Source: Chara braunii (taxonomy: Eukaryota; Streptophyta; Charophyceae; Charales; Characeae). From it: a stretch of 27,826 bases of DNA. Made by a program: the position numbers and the translations under genes. Below, piece after piece: positions 17,941 through 27,582 of the stretch. The stretch spans positions 644,331 through 672,156 of the forward strand of contig BFEA01000112.1 in NCBI GenBank assembly GCA_003427395.1. The letters are read 5' to 3'. Below the pieces are notes generated by a model. The model was not told the DNA's origin. It ran no database searches and saw only the letters and a program-made list of their open reading frames with translations. How positions within the stretch are numbered: position 1 is the first letter of the stretch; each line of letters begins with the position of its first letter.

Positions 17941-18350
17941 CTGCAGCAAGAGCTTGATGTGCCCAGGAAGGCCTTTGTTGCTTTTGCGGACGAGGATCAG
18001 GCAATCATCGAGTAATCCCACCATCGCGAAACCCAAGGTGGTGAGACAGACTGCATTCACTTCAGGGGTCGTAAAATGGGTGCTCAAACGGGCAATGCCA
18101 ACCCCAACTGGAACGAGAAATAGCCCACCCATTGTTGGCGTCCCGGATTTGACATAGTGTCCTTTCGGTCCCTCCTCACGGATAATCTGCCTTGCCTCGA
18201 GCTGAGTCAAGAGCGGCACACTGAAGGCACCCAGGATCGCTGTCGCCATAACGGAAAGAAGGAAGGGTGTTGTCAGGAACAAAAGTGCGTGCGGCCGTTG
18301 AATAAGCGACCATACATGCCAATCCGCCAACAGGACAGTGAAAAGCAGGA
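17941..18350 (-). CDS. mraY: MraY-like phospho-N-acetylmuramoyl-pentapeptide transferase, upstream exon (partial gene)
   Basis: This exon encodes the N-terminal membrane part of MraY. It has a hydrophobic helix (VLLFTVLLADWHVW), a second (FLTTPFLLSVMATAILGAFSVPLL) and the cytoplasmic loop REEGPKGHYVKSGTPTMGG, the family signature. A third helix (FLVPVGVGIARL) is followed by LLDDCLILVRKSNKGL, whose paired aspartates are the first catalytic acidic motif, and by HIKLLLQ at the donor (17941/17940, CAG/GTAGCT). The 5' edge is uncertain. A strong acceptor, CTTTTTGCAG, ends at 18351 and cuts the first helix, leaving phase 1. The frame stays open to 18483, but the 18370-18483 part carries two GCGTTGAAT words resembling the 18.7-kb repeat. 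The transit peptide must lie in an earlier exon not recognised here. The product works with the exon at 594-855. Confidence 0.88.
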
Positions 18351-18419
18351 CTGCAAAAAGCATCCAGCTCAGCGCTAACCCATCTCCTGACCTGTCCGCA
18401 TTCAACGCACTCAGCCCCA

Positions 18420-18700
18420 GGACCCCACAAGCAAAACACATGTCCGTATTCAACGCATCGTTAACCCAAAGAGCTTGTAACAAGCGTGCTGCATTTCCCT
18501 ACATCGTTGCTTCTTCCATGGCATCCACTCCACACACGCAATGTGCTAGATCAAATTTACTGTTAACGCGTTCAGCATTTTCCTGTTAACACGATCAGCA
18601 GGAAGTTACCGTTATCCATCATGACCACAAAAAAAGTTACTGTTACTCCCAAGCTGAAGTCCACAGTCAACAACTCACGCCATAATTACTACCGTCCTCC
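18420..18700. other. Sequence upstream of the MraY exon, nothing recognised
   Basis: There are short GTTAAC words (CTGTTAACGCGTTCAGCA, CTGTTAACACGATCAGCA) at about 18560-18602, a diverged 26-base tandem pair. I see no splice-bounded coding stretch with MraY similarity and no promoter I could defend. Confidence 0.5.
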
Positions 18701-18707
18701 CCCAAAC

Positions 18708-18990
18708 ATAACGCATATGCGTTGTATTCGAGTTTCCGGAAAAAATCAACCATAAGGGCTGTTTGAATAGAACGCACACGTGTTGTATTCGAATAGAAAG
18801 CAACCTATGTGTCGTATTCATTTACAAAACTATGGGTTGTATTCGAATACAACGCACTGTATTCGAATAGAAAGCAACCTATATTCCGTATTCATTTACA
18901 ACACTGCGCTGTATTCGAATACAACGCATATGTGTTAGAATGCATATGCGTTGTATTTGAATCGAAGGCAACCGATGTGTTGTATTCTAT
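18708..18990. repeat. Palindrome-bearing tandem repeat, about 79-base unit
   Basis: The unit carries TGTATTCGAATAGAAAGCAACC, shown here as TGTATTCGAATAG and AAAGCAACCTAT, then CGTATTCATTTACA, and closes with the 18-base perfect palindrome GTTGTATTCGAATACAAC followed by GC. Two full units lie at about 18781-18930 and diverged partial units on both sides. GCATATGC palindromes also recur. No coding potential. Confidence 0.85.
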
Positions 18991-19003
18991 GCAGTGTGCA
19001 ATG

Positions 19004-19118
19004 AAATTACTGGATCTCAACTTACCGTGCAGAGTGCAACTAAAATACTGGCTCTCAACTTACTGTGCAGAGTGCAGTGAAATTATTGGCTGTCAAGTCA
19101 CTGTGCAGTGAAATTACT
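19004..19118. repeat. Three-copy tandem repeat, about 42-base unit
   Basis: The unit is AAATTACTGGMTCTCAACTT followed by ACYGTGCAGAGTGCA. Three diverged copies run head to tail, with TGTGCAGTGAAATTACT at the end. Confidence 0.8.
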
Positions 19119-19119
19119 C

Positions 19120-19439
19120 TCATCATTACTTCTTTGAGCCCGAGTTCGCTCCCAAGGCATGTTCCCAACTCTTGCAGCACCCCTCAAAAATGGAAATGAA
19201 TGGTACAAGGAGGATCGGAATGCCCCCTGCACAAGGACAATGTGCACAAACTGACCAATGGTGCAAATGAGCACAAATAAACACAAAAAGAAAAACTTAT
19301 GCCCACTCGCAACTGCAATGCCATCTTGTTAACCTAGCGATAACCGGACAAGCAGGGAAACAGCCAGGTGCTGTAGGAACTGGGACCATGCATATTTGGC
19401 ACTCTGCCACATATTTCTTCCTCGTTGGGGTGGATGGAA
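19120..19439. other. Intergenic or intronic sequence, nothing recognised
   Basis: Unremarkable sequence of mixed composition with no repeat, coding frame or RNA motif I could identify. It leads into the acidic-codon minisatellite. Confidence 0.5.
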
Positions 19440-19553
19440 CGGAGGGGAAGAAGAGGAGAATGAGGAGACGAGGGGGAGGAGGAGGAGGAGGAGGAGGACG
19501 ACGAGGACGAGGACGAGGACGAGGATGAGGATGAGGATGCCGTGGAGGATGAG

Positions 19554-19585
<32 letters not shown>

Positions 19586-19935
19586 TGAGGACAACGACAA
19601 CAACAACGATGACGAGGGTCAGGACGAGGACGAGGCCAAGGAGGAGGAGGACAACGACAATGACGACGAGGATGAGGACAACGACAATGACGACGAGGAG
19701 GAGGACAACGACAATGACGACGAGGATGAGGACAACGACAATGACAACGAGGAGGAGGACGAGGACGAGGACGAGGAGGAGGAGGAGGAGGACGAGGACG
19801 AGGAGGAAGACGAGGAAGACGAGGAGGACGAGGAGGAAGGCGAGGAGGACGAGGATGACGACGACAACGAGGACGAAGACGAGGACAGGAATAACAAGAA
19901 GCAAACTGTACAACAACAATGGTGGCAACAATAAT
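19440..19935. repeat. GAN-codon minisatellite (GAGGACGAG-rich)
   Basis: About 500 bases of GAG, GAC, GAT and AAC triplets. The plus-strand frame at 19542-19934 reads 130 residues of Asp, Glu and Asn; the other frames read poly-Arg/Thr or poly-Ser. Four 27-base units at 19641-19748 alternate between GAGGAGGAG and GAGGATGAG starts, each followed by GACAACGACAATGAC, giving a 54-base higher-order repeat. With no domain, start context or splice support the frame is more simply a triplet minisatellite than an acidic protein. Confidence 0.85.
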
Positions 19936-20404
19936 GATAGTGATGACGAGGAGGCGGGGATGAGGAGATGATGATGACAACAATGGTGATTTCTAACACA
20001 CAAGAAGAATAAGTCTAAGATCAACTTGCTGGTGATCAAACCTGTGACCTGCCATCAAAGGGGTAGATTAGTTAACCATTAGTAAAAAAAAGTGAGTTGG
20101 CGTGAAAGTGAAGCCCCTTGTGGGACACTTCACTAAGCCACCCCGGCTTGGATATTAGTCCTTGATCCAGTCCCAGTCCCGGTCCCAGTCCCAACGTACC
20201 CAGACACAACTCAACCCAAGTGCGCATGAGGGTGCTAGCTCATGGCAGCAGTCAGACTACTAACTATAATTGAAATGATGACTGACTGCCTCTATGTGCT
20301 TGCTAACATACCAGAAGTGTCAAGTCACCAGAAATTGAACAAGTGCGCATGAGGGGGCTAGCTCGCTAGAAGTACAAGATCAACTCACTAGAAATTGAAC
20401 ATGT
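19936..20404. other. Left flank of element B with small repeats
   Basis: At 20167-20195 CAGTCC/CGGTCC hexamers repeat. A diverged unit of about 120 bases is seen twice: CAAGTGCGCATGAGGG with GCTAGCTC at 20218 and 20340, and CACYAGAAATTGAAC at 20325 and 20387. The LTR of element B begins right after GAACATGT. No gene. Confidence 0.6.
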
Positions 20405-21388
20405 TGCAATGAACCCAGATCGTGAAGACACTTGTCAACAATGCAAGCCCAGATGAATATCAACCTGCTGATGATTATCAATAATCATAATTGTGTCCAA
20501 ATAGAATGAGATGGGAAAATCATACACAGACGAAGGAGAGAGGAGGGAGATTAGACTTAGAAGAGGAATAAAAGACAATGCCCACTTCTGCTTCGGGCTC
20601 CCTCCTCGATCACCACCTCAATAATCAATAATCTGAACGCGCATCTGAAGTTCCATCACAATGTGCCACGTTGCACGTCAATCAGTCCTCATCAGCGAGC
20701 TGGAGCAATGTCGACGTCAAGATAACCAGGTACGTATCCACTATCACCCCACAATCATGATCTCCTCCCGAATGTTGTCGAAACAGAACAACAATACCAG
20801 TCGCGTAGCCTCGCCACGTCAACAATAATAATATACGTGGCAGCGGCCACGTCATCGGCGGCAGGTAGCAGCGGCCACGTCAGCATGCCCAGAACACAAT
20901 TGCAAGCCAGCCACCATGTCGAGCCAGCAGAGCGTCGCCGTAGTTCGCCCAGTTGCCAGCGTAGAGCGTCCAGCCAGCGTCGCAGCATCGCAGCATCGCG
21001 CTAGCGTCGTTGTCAACGCGTTCAGTCTGCATTGACGCAAGACAGAATGTCCTTCGAAGCCAAGAGTTCAACGCTTATGTAGTGTTGACGCGGGGTCTGG
21101 ACCCCAGGTGCTGCATTCCTCAATCGTCGAGATCTCAACGGAACGGCCCGGATTGGCTTGCAACAGAATTTCATGTGGCCTTGATGCTGTCTGGGTACCT
21201 GCGCACAACAAGTGAGTGTATCCGACCAAGGGCCTGGGTGCGGTACCTTTGACCTGACAGTTGACTTGGACCCTTGACTTTCCAGGGGGCAGTGCGTGGT
21301 CGCTCTGCCTGGCGCAGGCCGTGTTTGGCCTGTGTCATCTGGGCGCAGTTTTGGGCCCCCAGACCGCTGCCGAACATGGGTTACTGCA
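20405..21388 (-). repeat. 3' LTR of element B
   Basis: This 984-base terminal repeat matches 27583-27826 over its first 244 bases, as far as the window allows. The right end is set by TGCA and the purine run beyond it. It includes three copies of CCACGTCA (20814, 20847, 20875), the same bZIP-type word that fills the leader. On the plus strand a CCAG/GTACGT word occurs at about 20729. Confidence 0.88.
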
Positions 21389-21402
21389 TTCCTGCCGACC
21401 CA
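21389..21402 (-). promoter_or_regulatory. Polypurine tract of element B
   Basis: On the minus strand GGGTCGGCAGGAA precedes the LTR start TGCAGTAACCC. It is a weaker purine run than that of element A, but it stands in the right place, after the chromodomain stop at 21428. Confidence 0.65.
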
Positions 21403-21427
21403 TTTTCGAGTACCATCGCAGAAATAA

Positions 21428-22751
21428 TTAAGACCTTATCCCACGTTCATAAGCAGACACAATGTCAGGAGCAGTTTCAAGTAATTCTCTTTTACTAAAC
21501 CATTTGTCCTCAGACGGAGACGGAGACTGAGACTTGAAACGTAACTTGAACTGCTTCTATGGTCGTCCACGTCCTCCTGTAGAAAAGAATCCATGTTATA
21601 TGATCTGATCTACTTCATACCTGCCTTCCATTGATGGCGGAATCATAGATGGTCTGTTTTGGGAACTCTTTTCCTTCTACATAGGGTAATAGTTTGGACG
21701 CGTGAAAGACAGGATATGTTTTGAGGTGAGGGGGAATATCAATGCGATAAGACGGTCCCTCCGAATCCCCAATCACTTTGAAAACTTCCCAAGGTCCAAA
21801 ATAGACAGGCAGTAGCTTTTGAGACACATCTTCTTCCAATGAAAACTCTTTGGACTTGACCAAGACTAGATCACCTTCCTTGAACGTAGATGGTCGGCGA
21901 CGCTTGTTGGCTTGTTGAATCATTTTGGTCTGAGCTTTCTTCAGATTCTCCTTTACTTTCTCGATGTTTTCTTGAAATAATACTATATATTCTCGGGTCC
22001 CTGGAGGTAACCTAAGAAATTGGTCTCGTGTCAACACATCAATGGGACGCTTAGGCTTTCATCCCTAATGCAGTGCATTAGGTGTACGCCCTGTAGCAGT
22101 ATGAACACTACTATTATATGCACTTGCAATCTTGGGTAAGTTCTCATCCCAATCAATCTGATCGGGTCTCACATACATGCGCAAAAGTTGTTGGCACACA
22201 CAATTCATCTGCTTAGTCTGGCCAGTCGTTTCAGGATGTCGTCCTAACGACATGGTCAGTCGTGTGCCATATGCTTCCATAAGCTTTTGCCATGGCATAC
22301 TCGTAAACCTGACATCGCGATCAGACACAATAGACTCAGGAAAAACGTACTCCGTCACCCATCGCATCTAAAACTTTCGAATGATAAGTTCAGTTCGCGC
22401 TTCTGCAGGTAAGGGAATAAACATGGCATATTTAGAGAAGCGATCCACAATAACCATTACTTGGCTGTTGTCATTGCGGCTTTTGGTGAGACTCATAAAA
22501 TCAATCGAAATGGACGCACCTGGTTCGCTGGGAATCGGTAATGGTTTCAGAAGACCAAGTGGATTCTCATGCGAAGGTTTGTTTCTCTGGCACACCACAC
22601 ATGTACGAACATAAATTAGTACGTCCTCTTTCAATCCCTTCCAATCAATGCGTTCCCTAACCTCAGCGTAAGTTTTCTTGAAATCAAAATGTCCCTCAGT
22701 GTCGTGACATTCCCCAATCAGCAGGCTTTTTATTTCTTCCTTGTGGGGCAT
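21428..22751 (-). pseudogene. Element B integrase with chromodomain remnant
   Basis: 22751-22368 carries the zinc finger (HDTEGHFDFKKTY ... CVVCQRNKPS) and the first catalytic aspartate (ISIDFMSL). After a stop, 22367-22065 carries the second (SIVSDRDVRFTS), but the third acidic site reads HPETTGQTKQMN, with Lys where catalytic Glu is expected. 22037-21615 holds the GPY/F module (LLPVYFGPWEVFKVIGD; YPVFHASKLLPY). The chromodomain follows in another frame (YEVDQII, then a stop, GRGRP, a stop, KQFKLRFKSQ, and ELLETAPDIVSAYERGI) and ends at 21428. Several stops and a lost catalytic residue show that it is dead. Confidence 0.87.
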
Positions 22752-22951
22752 ATACTCAATCTTTGTTCAGTTTGGTCTAGCAAGAAAAGCAAACCATCCG
22801 TTACTCTATAGTTGGAAACTAAAGTTGGGTCTGTCGAAAGGGCATCCATGATAGGCTTCCAGATAGGGTCAATAGCATATCCTTGACGAATTTTAGCTTT
22901 CACATCATTCCCAACATCTAAGTATGAGACAATAGTACCAAAGAAATCATA

Positions 22952-24586
22952 TCATTTGGACAACGCATCTGCAACCACATTAAACTTACCTTTGATAGTT
23001 TTCAACTCAAAATCAAAAGTATCAATGAATGCAGACCATCGTACTAGCTTATCAGAGAGTTTAGGTTGTGTCTTTATCCACTTCAGTGTCGAGTGGTCTG
23101 AGTACACAGTAAAGTGTCTCCCCAACAAGTAGCGCTTCCATGTATCCAACGCACAAACTAAGGCATACAATTCCCTTTCATAAGTGGAGTTGGCAACCTT
23201 TTCCGATGGCAATCGTGCAGACATAAACTCAGTGGGTCTATAACCCTTGTCGTCGTTTTGTTGAAGGACTGCGCCAATCCCATACTGACTTGCATCAGTA
23301 GTGACAATGAAGGGAAGTGATGGATCAACAATTTTCAGAACAGGATAGTGAGTCAAAGCATACTTTACCTTCTTGAAGGAAGACTCACAGTCCTTGTCCC
23401 ACAACCAAATAGTTCCTTTCTTTAACAATTTTCCCATTGGTGCGGCAATCAGTGAGAAGTTCCTAACGAACTTTCTATGTAGCTTGCCAAACCAAGGAAA
23501 GATCGTAGTTCGGTTACAGACTTAGGTCGTGACCAATCTCGAATTGCTGATATTTTATTTTCTTATGGCCTTAGGCCATCTTCGTTCACTATATGTCCTA
23601 AATATAAGACTTCAGACTTAGCGAACTCAGACTTCTTTGGGTTTATTTTGAAGTTGCCCTCTCGCAACTTTCTTAGAACTAGACGGAGATACTTCTCGTG
23701 ATCTTCTAGTGTTTTACTATACGCTAAAATATCATTGAGATCCTAGTGTTTTACTATACACTAGAATATCATCGAGATAGACAATAACGAACTGATCCAA
23801 CCATTGACGAAACAATTCATTCATTGACCGTTGGAACGTCGCAGGGGCATTTGTCAATCTGAAAGGCATTACCATGAACTCGTAATGGACATACCTTGTC
23901 CGGAATGCAGTCTTGTGTTGATCTGCGGGTTCCGCCTCGATATGATTGTACCCAGACTTCAGATCAATCGTACTAAAATACTTGCAACCCTGCAGTTGAT
24001 CAAGTAAGTCGTCAATGCGAGGAAGCGGTTCGACATTTTTGACAGTGACAGCATTCAACCCTCGATAGTCAATACATAAACCCAGTTCACCTTCCTTTTT
24101 CGGCACAAACAAGACAGGTGCACCATAGGGAGATGAGCTAAGGCGAATCCATCCCTTGTCAGTAAGGTCATGCAGTTGTTTCTTTAATTCCTCAAGTTCC
24201 TTAGAAGACATTCGATAGATAGGGCCCTTGGGAATCTTGCTACCCAAAATGATTTCAATAGTATGCTTGATAGCACGTTTCGTAATTCTGGAAGGTTCAG
24301 TCTGCAGATCCTTAAACTCAAAAAGAAAACTTTCAATAGTTGAAGGGCAGGAAGAAGAAGACTCACCGGCTTTCTTTACCAACACCATCATAACTTTTTG
24401 TTCCAACTTCTTCTTTGAAACCATTGATCGAAAGGTTGGGTAACTCATACAACAAAAAGACAAACTAGAGTCAGAGTCAAACTTATGATATAATTTAATA
24501 GGTTTTATTTCAAATTGTGCATCCTTGAGTTGCACAACCTTGCCTTTGAAATCAATATCTGGGTTGGCTTCCTCGTGCCAATCCAT
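22952..24586 (-). pseudogene. Element B reverse transcriptase and RNase H
   Basis: 24586-23732 is a good [50 protein letters not shown] (Arg where Gly is usual) and an intact YLDDILVYS. Right after that box a 37-base tandem duplication (23706-23778) shifts and stops the frame. The thumb region (23680-23440) is in pieces. 23437-22952 is a clean RNase H: VTTDASQYGIGAVLQQND, STYERELYALVCAL, VYSDHSTLKWIKTQ and VVADALSK. Better preserved than the RT of element A, but interrupted. Confidence 0.9.
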
Positions 24587-24828
24587 ACCAGAATGAGATC
24601 AAAAGGCAATTTTTTTTCTACTGGAAAAGACAACTCATGAATAATCTTTTTTCCTTCCCTAGTTCTAAACTGACATTTCATACGATCAACATACTGTGAG
24701 ACAGTGATCGTACTCTTGTCTACTAACATAAACGTGATAAGTCGAGACAAGTCTTTCACCTTCATTCCGAGATGCAACTTGCGGATTGCTTTCTCGGAGA
24801 TGTAGGACCTCGTCGATCCGAGGTCCAA
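24505..24828 (-). pseudogene. Element B aspartic protease
   Basis: Just upstream of this frame, across a TGA, the sequence reads KRVDALLDLGSTRSYIS, aligning with the D-S-G-(A/S) active site of Ty3/gypsy proteases. The aspartate is kept and Ser is replaced by Leu. The later word [16 protein letters not shown] stands for the conserved second-lobe motif (usually D-x-I-L-G-M-D-W-L) and is changed. A frameshift at about 24505-24586 separates it from RT. Confidence 0.75.
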
Positions 24829-24846
24829 TAACGCATCTACTCGTTT

Positions 24847-26605
24847 TCATGCGATTTCTACTTCTGCAAATAACAATTCGCCCTTAGACTTTGTTTTTCG
24901 AGCCCATGAGCTACGTAAGGCTAGCGATTCATTACCTAGCTCATCAAGGATGTGGTCACTATTGCTATCCTTCTCATTTTCGCCTTCTCTCGACCACTTT
25001 TCCACCGTGTTATCATCGAAGACAACAAGGATGAGGTCCTGGCGCTTTTGTCGCCAGATAACCCGTTTTCCTCCGTCATACATCTTCCCCCCTCCTCCTC
25101 CAGACTTGACTACGGCTGCATAGGAGTTTTTGACTTGAGAAGTCATCTGCTCCCTTCGCAGAGCGAGGTCTCGAAATTGCCTATAATTATATTTTTCGGA
25201 CTTTGCTTCGGCCACCAAGTGTTCCCGGATGGGCTCAGGCAACGCGCAGGAGTAAATATACAGCACTTGGCTGTCTTGCAGGTTCAATCCTGGAACCTGC
25301 AGCAATCGGTCGGCTTCGCGGGACAAAGCTTCGACCGACGTCCAATGCTTTTGACCAATCCTAGTTAATTGGTCAAACGCCTTGTCCGCCATCATCTTGT
25401 CTAGGAAACGGTCCTTGATTTTGGGCAAGAACTGTTTCAAGGTCAATGTTTTTTCCCGCGCACTGATGTCTTCAAAACCCGCGGTGTTGACCTAAGCCAA
25501 CACCCATTGTTTGGCCTCACCTCCCATGCAAGAGGGGGTGAACACCACTTGGGACTCCGTCTCGACCGGAGCGGTGCTTACATAAGTTTGGATTTCAGCA
25601 ATCCACAGAGGCAGACTCTCATCTTTCTTGTTATTAAAAGTAAAAGGCAACTTCATTTTCACTCTTTCCTTCTTCTTTGGCACCTCCTGTTCTGCACTTG
25701 TCTTGTTCGGAGTTGTCGAAGGAGAAGGAGACTTGGAAGGAGTAGTAGAATGAGGAGAATTCGGCAGAAAGGGAGGTGGACTCGGCGGTCCATTCCCATT
25801 AGTCGGCGTCTGATCTTTAGGAACGGCAGACTTGATGGCATCTCTCATCAGTTTTACATCTTTCTTTTCTTCTTTTTTTTCTTCTCTTTCTTCTTCCTTA
25901 CCTTTTACCTGTTTTTTTCCTTTCACAATGTTTGTGATTGTTCTTAATCCTACAGCAATCTCATCTAACTGAGTTTGTTGTTTGTCAATTTTCTCTTCCA
26001 AAAAGGTAAGGTAAGTCGTATGCGACATATCATCCTGTTCCCCAATTTCTGTCCCAATCACTTCTCTAATTTCTCGAACTTTTTTGTTCCCTCCTTTGTT
26101 CTTGTTCTCTCCTTCTTGCCAGCTCTTCTTTCTTTCTTTTTTCCACGGCCAGCGTTTCTTTCAGTTGTTGGATGTTCGCTTCAATCATAGCCTCGGTCAC
26201 TTCAAGTTTAACCTCACCTTTACAAGTCAATTCCATCACTTCTTCCAATTGTTTTAAAGCAAATTGGTCCAGCGCCTGTCGACACTGGGCAACCAGTTTG
26301 GAGACCTCGGTCCCAGCTGCCACAACCTCCACAGTCGTTACAGATTTCTTCAAAGGGTCCTCAGCCGTCTTCAAATCAAATTTGTCATGGATGTGTTGTT
26401 CAGCATCCGGTCCGGATAGACGCATTTCGGTCAACAGTTGGTTCCACAAAGCTAGTAGTTCTTGTTTCCTATTTTCGGCTTGCGTCCAAGTCTTAGTCTC
26501 GGACGGTCCATCGCCCACAAAGAGCGTGATCGGAATAGGAAACAAAAACGCGGTCACAAACCTCGTCAAAATAGACATCTGCAGATTTTTCCAAAAGTGA
26601 GACAT
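24847..26605 (-). pseudogene. Element B Gag
   Basis: 26605-26066 starts MSHFWKNLQMSIL and is a charged, Gln/Glu/Lys-rich coiled coil (QLKETLAVEKRKKEEL). A one-base shift leads into 26061-25492, with another coiled coil, a Pro/Ser/Thr linker (PSPPPFLPNSPHSTTPSKS) and the start of the capsid-like domain (ESLPLWIAEIQTYV). A single in-frame TAG at 25494-25492 interrupts that domain, which resumes in the same frame (TLKQFLPKIKDRFLD; HWTSVEALSREADRLL; LPEPIREHLVAEA) down to 24847. No zinc knuckle is recognisable. Gag forms the particle shell. Confidence 0.82.
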
Positions 26606-27566
26606 TTTCTAAGGACAAAAACAAGAAAATTCGTCGGCCAGGTTGATCTATCTCAAATAAACAAAAGAAGACAATTAATTTGATTGGTCACCTAAGCCAA
26701 AACAATCTTGAACAGAAAAGATTTAAATAAAATGTAATAGAAATTTCAATTTCTCCTTTCTAATCTGACGGTTGTTCTGTTTATTATGTGTGATGACGTC
26801 CTATATTAGTACAGGTACCACAACCCAGGCCAACGTGATCATCAACAACACACAAGTGAGTACACAGACACACAACACAGCTCACGACAACAAGTCCGCC
26901 AACAAACAAAACATCAATAGTTAGCGTCTTCCTTTTCTGATGTTGTGTCTTCTGAAGTCCGGTGTGATCACACACTTGATCTGACTTCCAGCACCACAGT
27001 CACGTCAGTCTTCCAACAGTGTCGCCTTCGTCGTCAAAGTATATCTTTCCACTTAGGCACGTTTGTGCCTGCCTTGTGTCACCTCTGACATGCCAACACA
27101 GCAGCTCATCGAGTCTGCCATGTCAGCACGTTCGTCCAGTCATCATCATCAATGGGGGTACACGCCAGTAGCGTATGCCTTGTTCGTCCACGTCAGCCAG
27201 CCTGATCTCCTGTAGCGATACCAGCACGTCGCCAGTCAATCATACAATGCCACGTCAGCCAGGTAATAGAACGCCACGTCAAACAATGCCACGTCAGCCT
27301 GAAGCTCCTCACCACAATAGACGAGTGGTGAGGCAGCACTACCACGTCAGCGTTCCTCAATAATCACTGGCCACGTCAGCAATGTATCCCGATCGCAAAT
27401 GTGATCGATCGGGATCTCGATCGCAACGCGATCCTGACTGGAACATCCCCTGTTGGGATACCAATTCCACGTCAGCACCTGACGTGCGTCTCGAGCTCTC
27501 TCCCGCACTTGTCGCCGTCGTCGTTCTCGTACAGGTCGTCGTCGCCGGCCACATCATCGGGAGTAG
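26606..27566 (-). other. Untranslated leader of element B with CCACGTCAGC repeats
   Basis: About 960 bases lie between the primer-binding site and Gag. CCACGTCAGC occurs exactly six times at 27188, 27250, 27289, 27342, 27371 and 27467, with a variant at 27274; in element sense this is GCTGACGTGG. An inverted repeat lies at 27384-27461. No coding frame is credible. Confidence 0.75.
27384..27461. repeat. Inverted repeat in the leader of element B
   Basis: ATCCCGATC (27386-27394) pairs with GATCGGGAT (27407-27415). A wider pair is GTATCCC (27384-27390) with GGGATAC (27455-27461). GATCG words repeat between them. The two pairings exclude each other, so the RNA could switch between folds. Confidence 0.7.
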
Positions 27567-27579
27567 AGCTCTGATACCA
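27567..27579 (-). promoter_or_regulatory. Primer-binding site of element B (tRNA-iMet)
   Basis: On the minus strand TGGTATCAGAGCT lies three bases after the 5' LTR end. It is an exact match to the usual plant initiator-Met primer site, which supports a plant-lineage host. Confidence 0.95.
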
Positions 27580-27582
27580 AAT

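Noticed and set aside
594-18350. MraY as bacterial contamination
   Set aside because: The two MraY pieces end at canonical splice sites, join in phase across an intron with plant-type retrotransposons, and the protein shows the plant-like form of the motifs.
19542-19934. 130-residue Asp/Glu/Asn protein
   Set aside because: It is the translation of a GAN triplet minisatellite; all frames are open, and there is no domain or gene context.
21389-21569. LTR of element B extending to 21569 with a purine tract at 21570-21580
   Set aside because: The stretch 21428-21615 encodes a chromodomain remnant, and TGCAGTAACCC at 21388 pairs with the opposite LTR end.
25842-25852. CTCATCAG as a minus-strand hammerhead core (also near 6401 and 20695)
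   Set aside because: No GAAA partner, stem II or stem III is found at the needed spacing.
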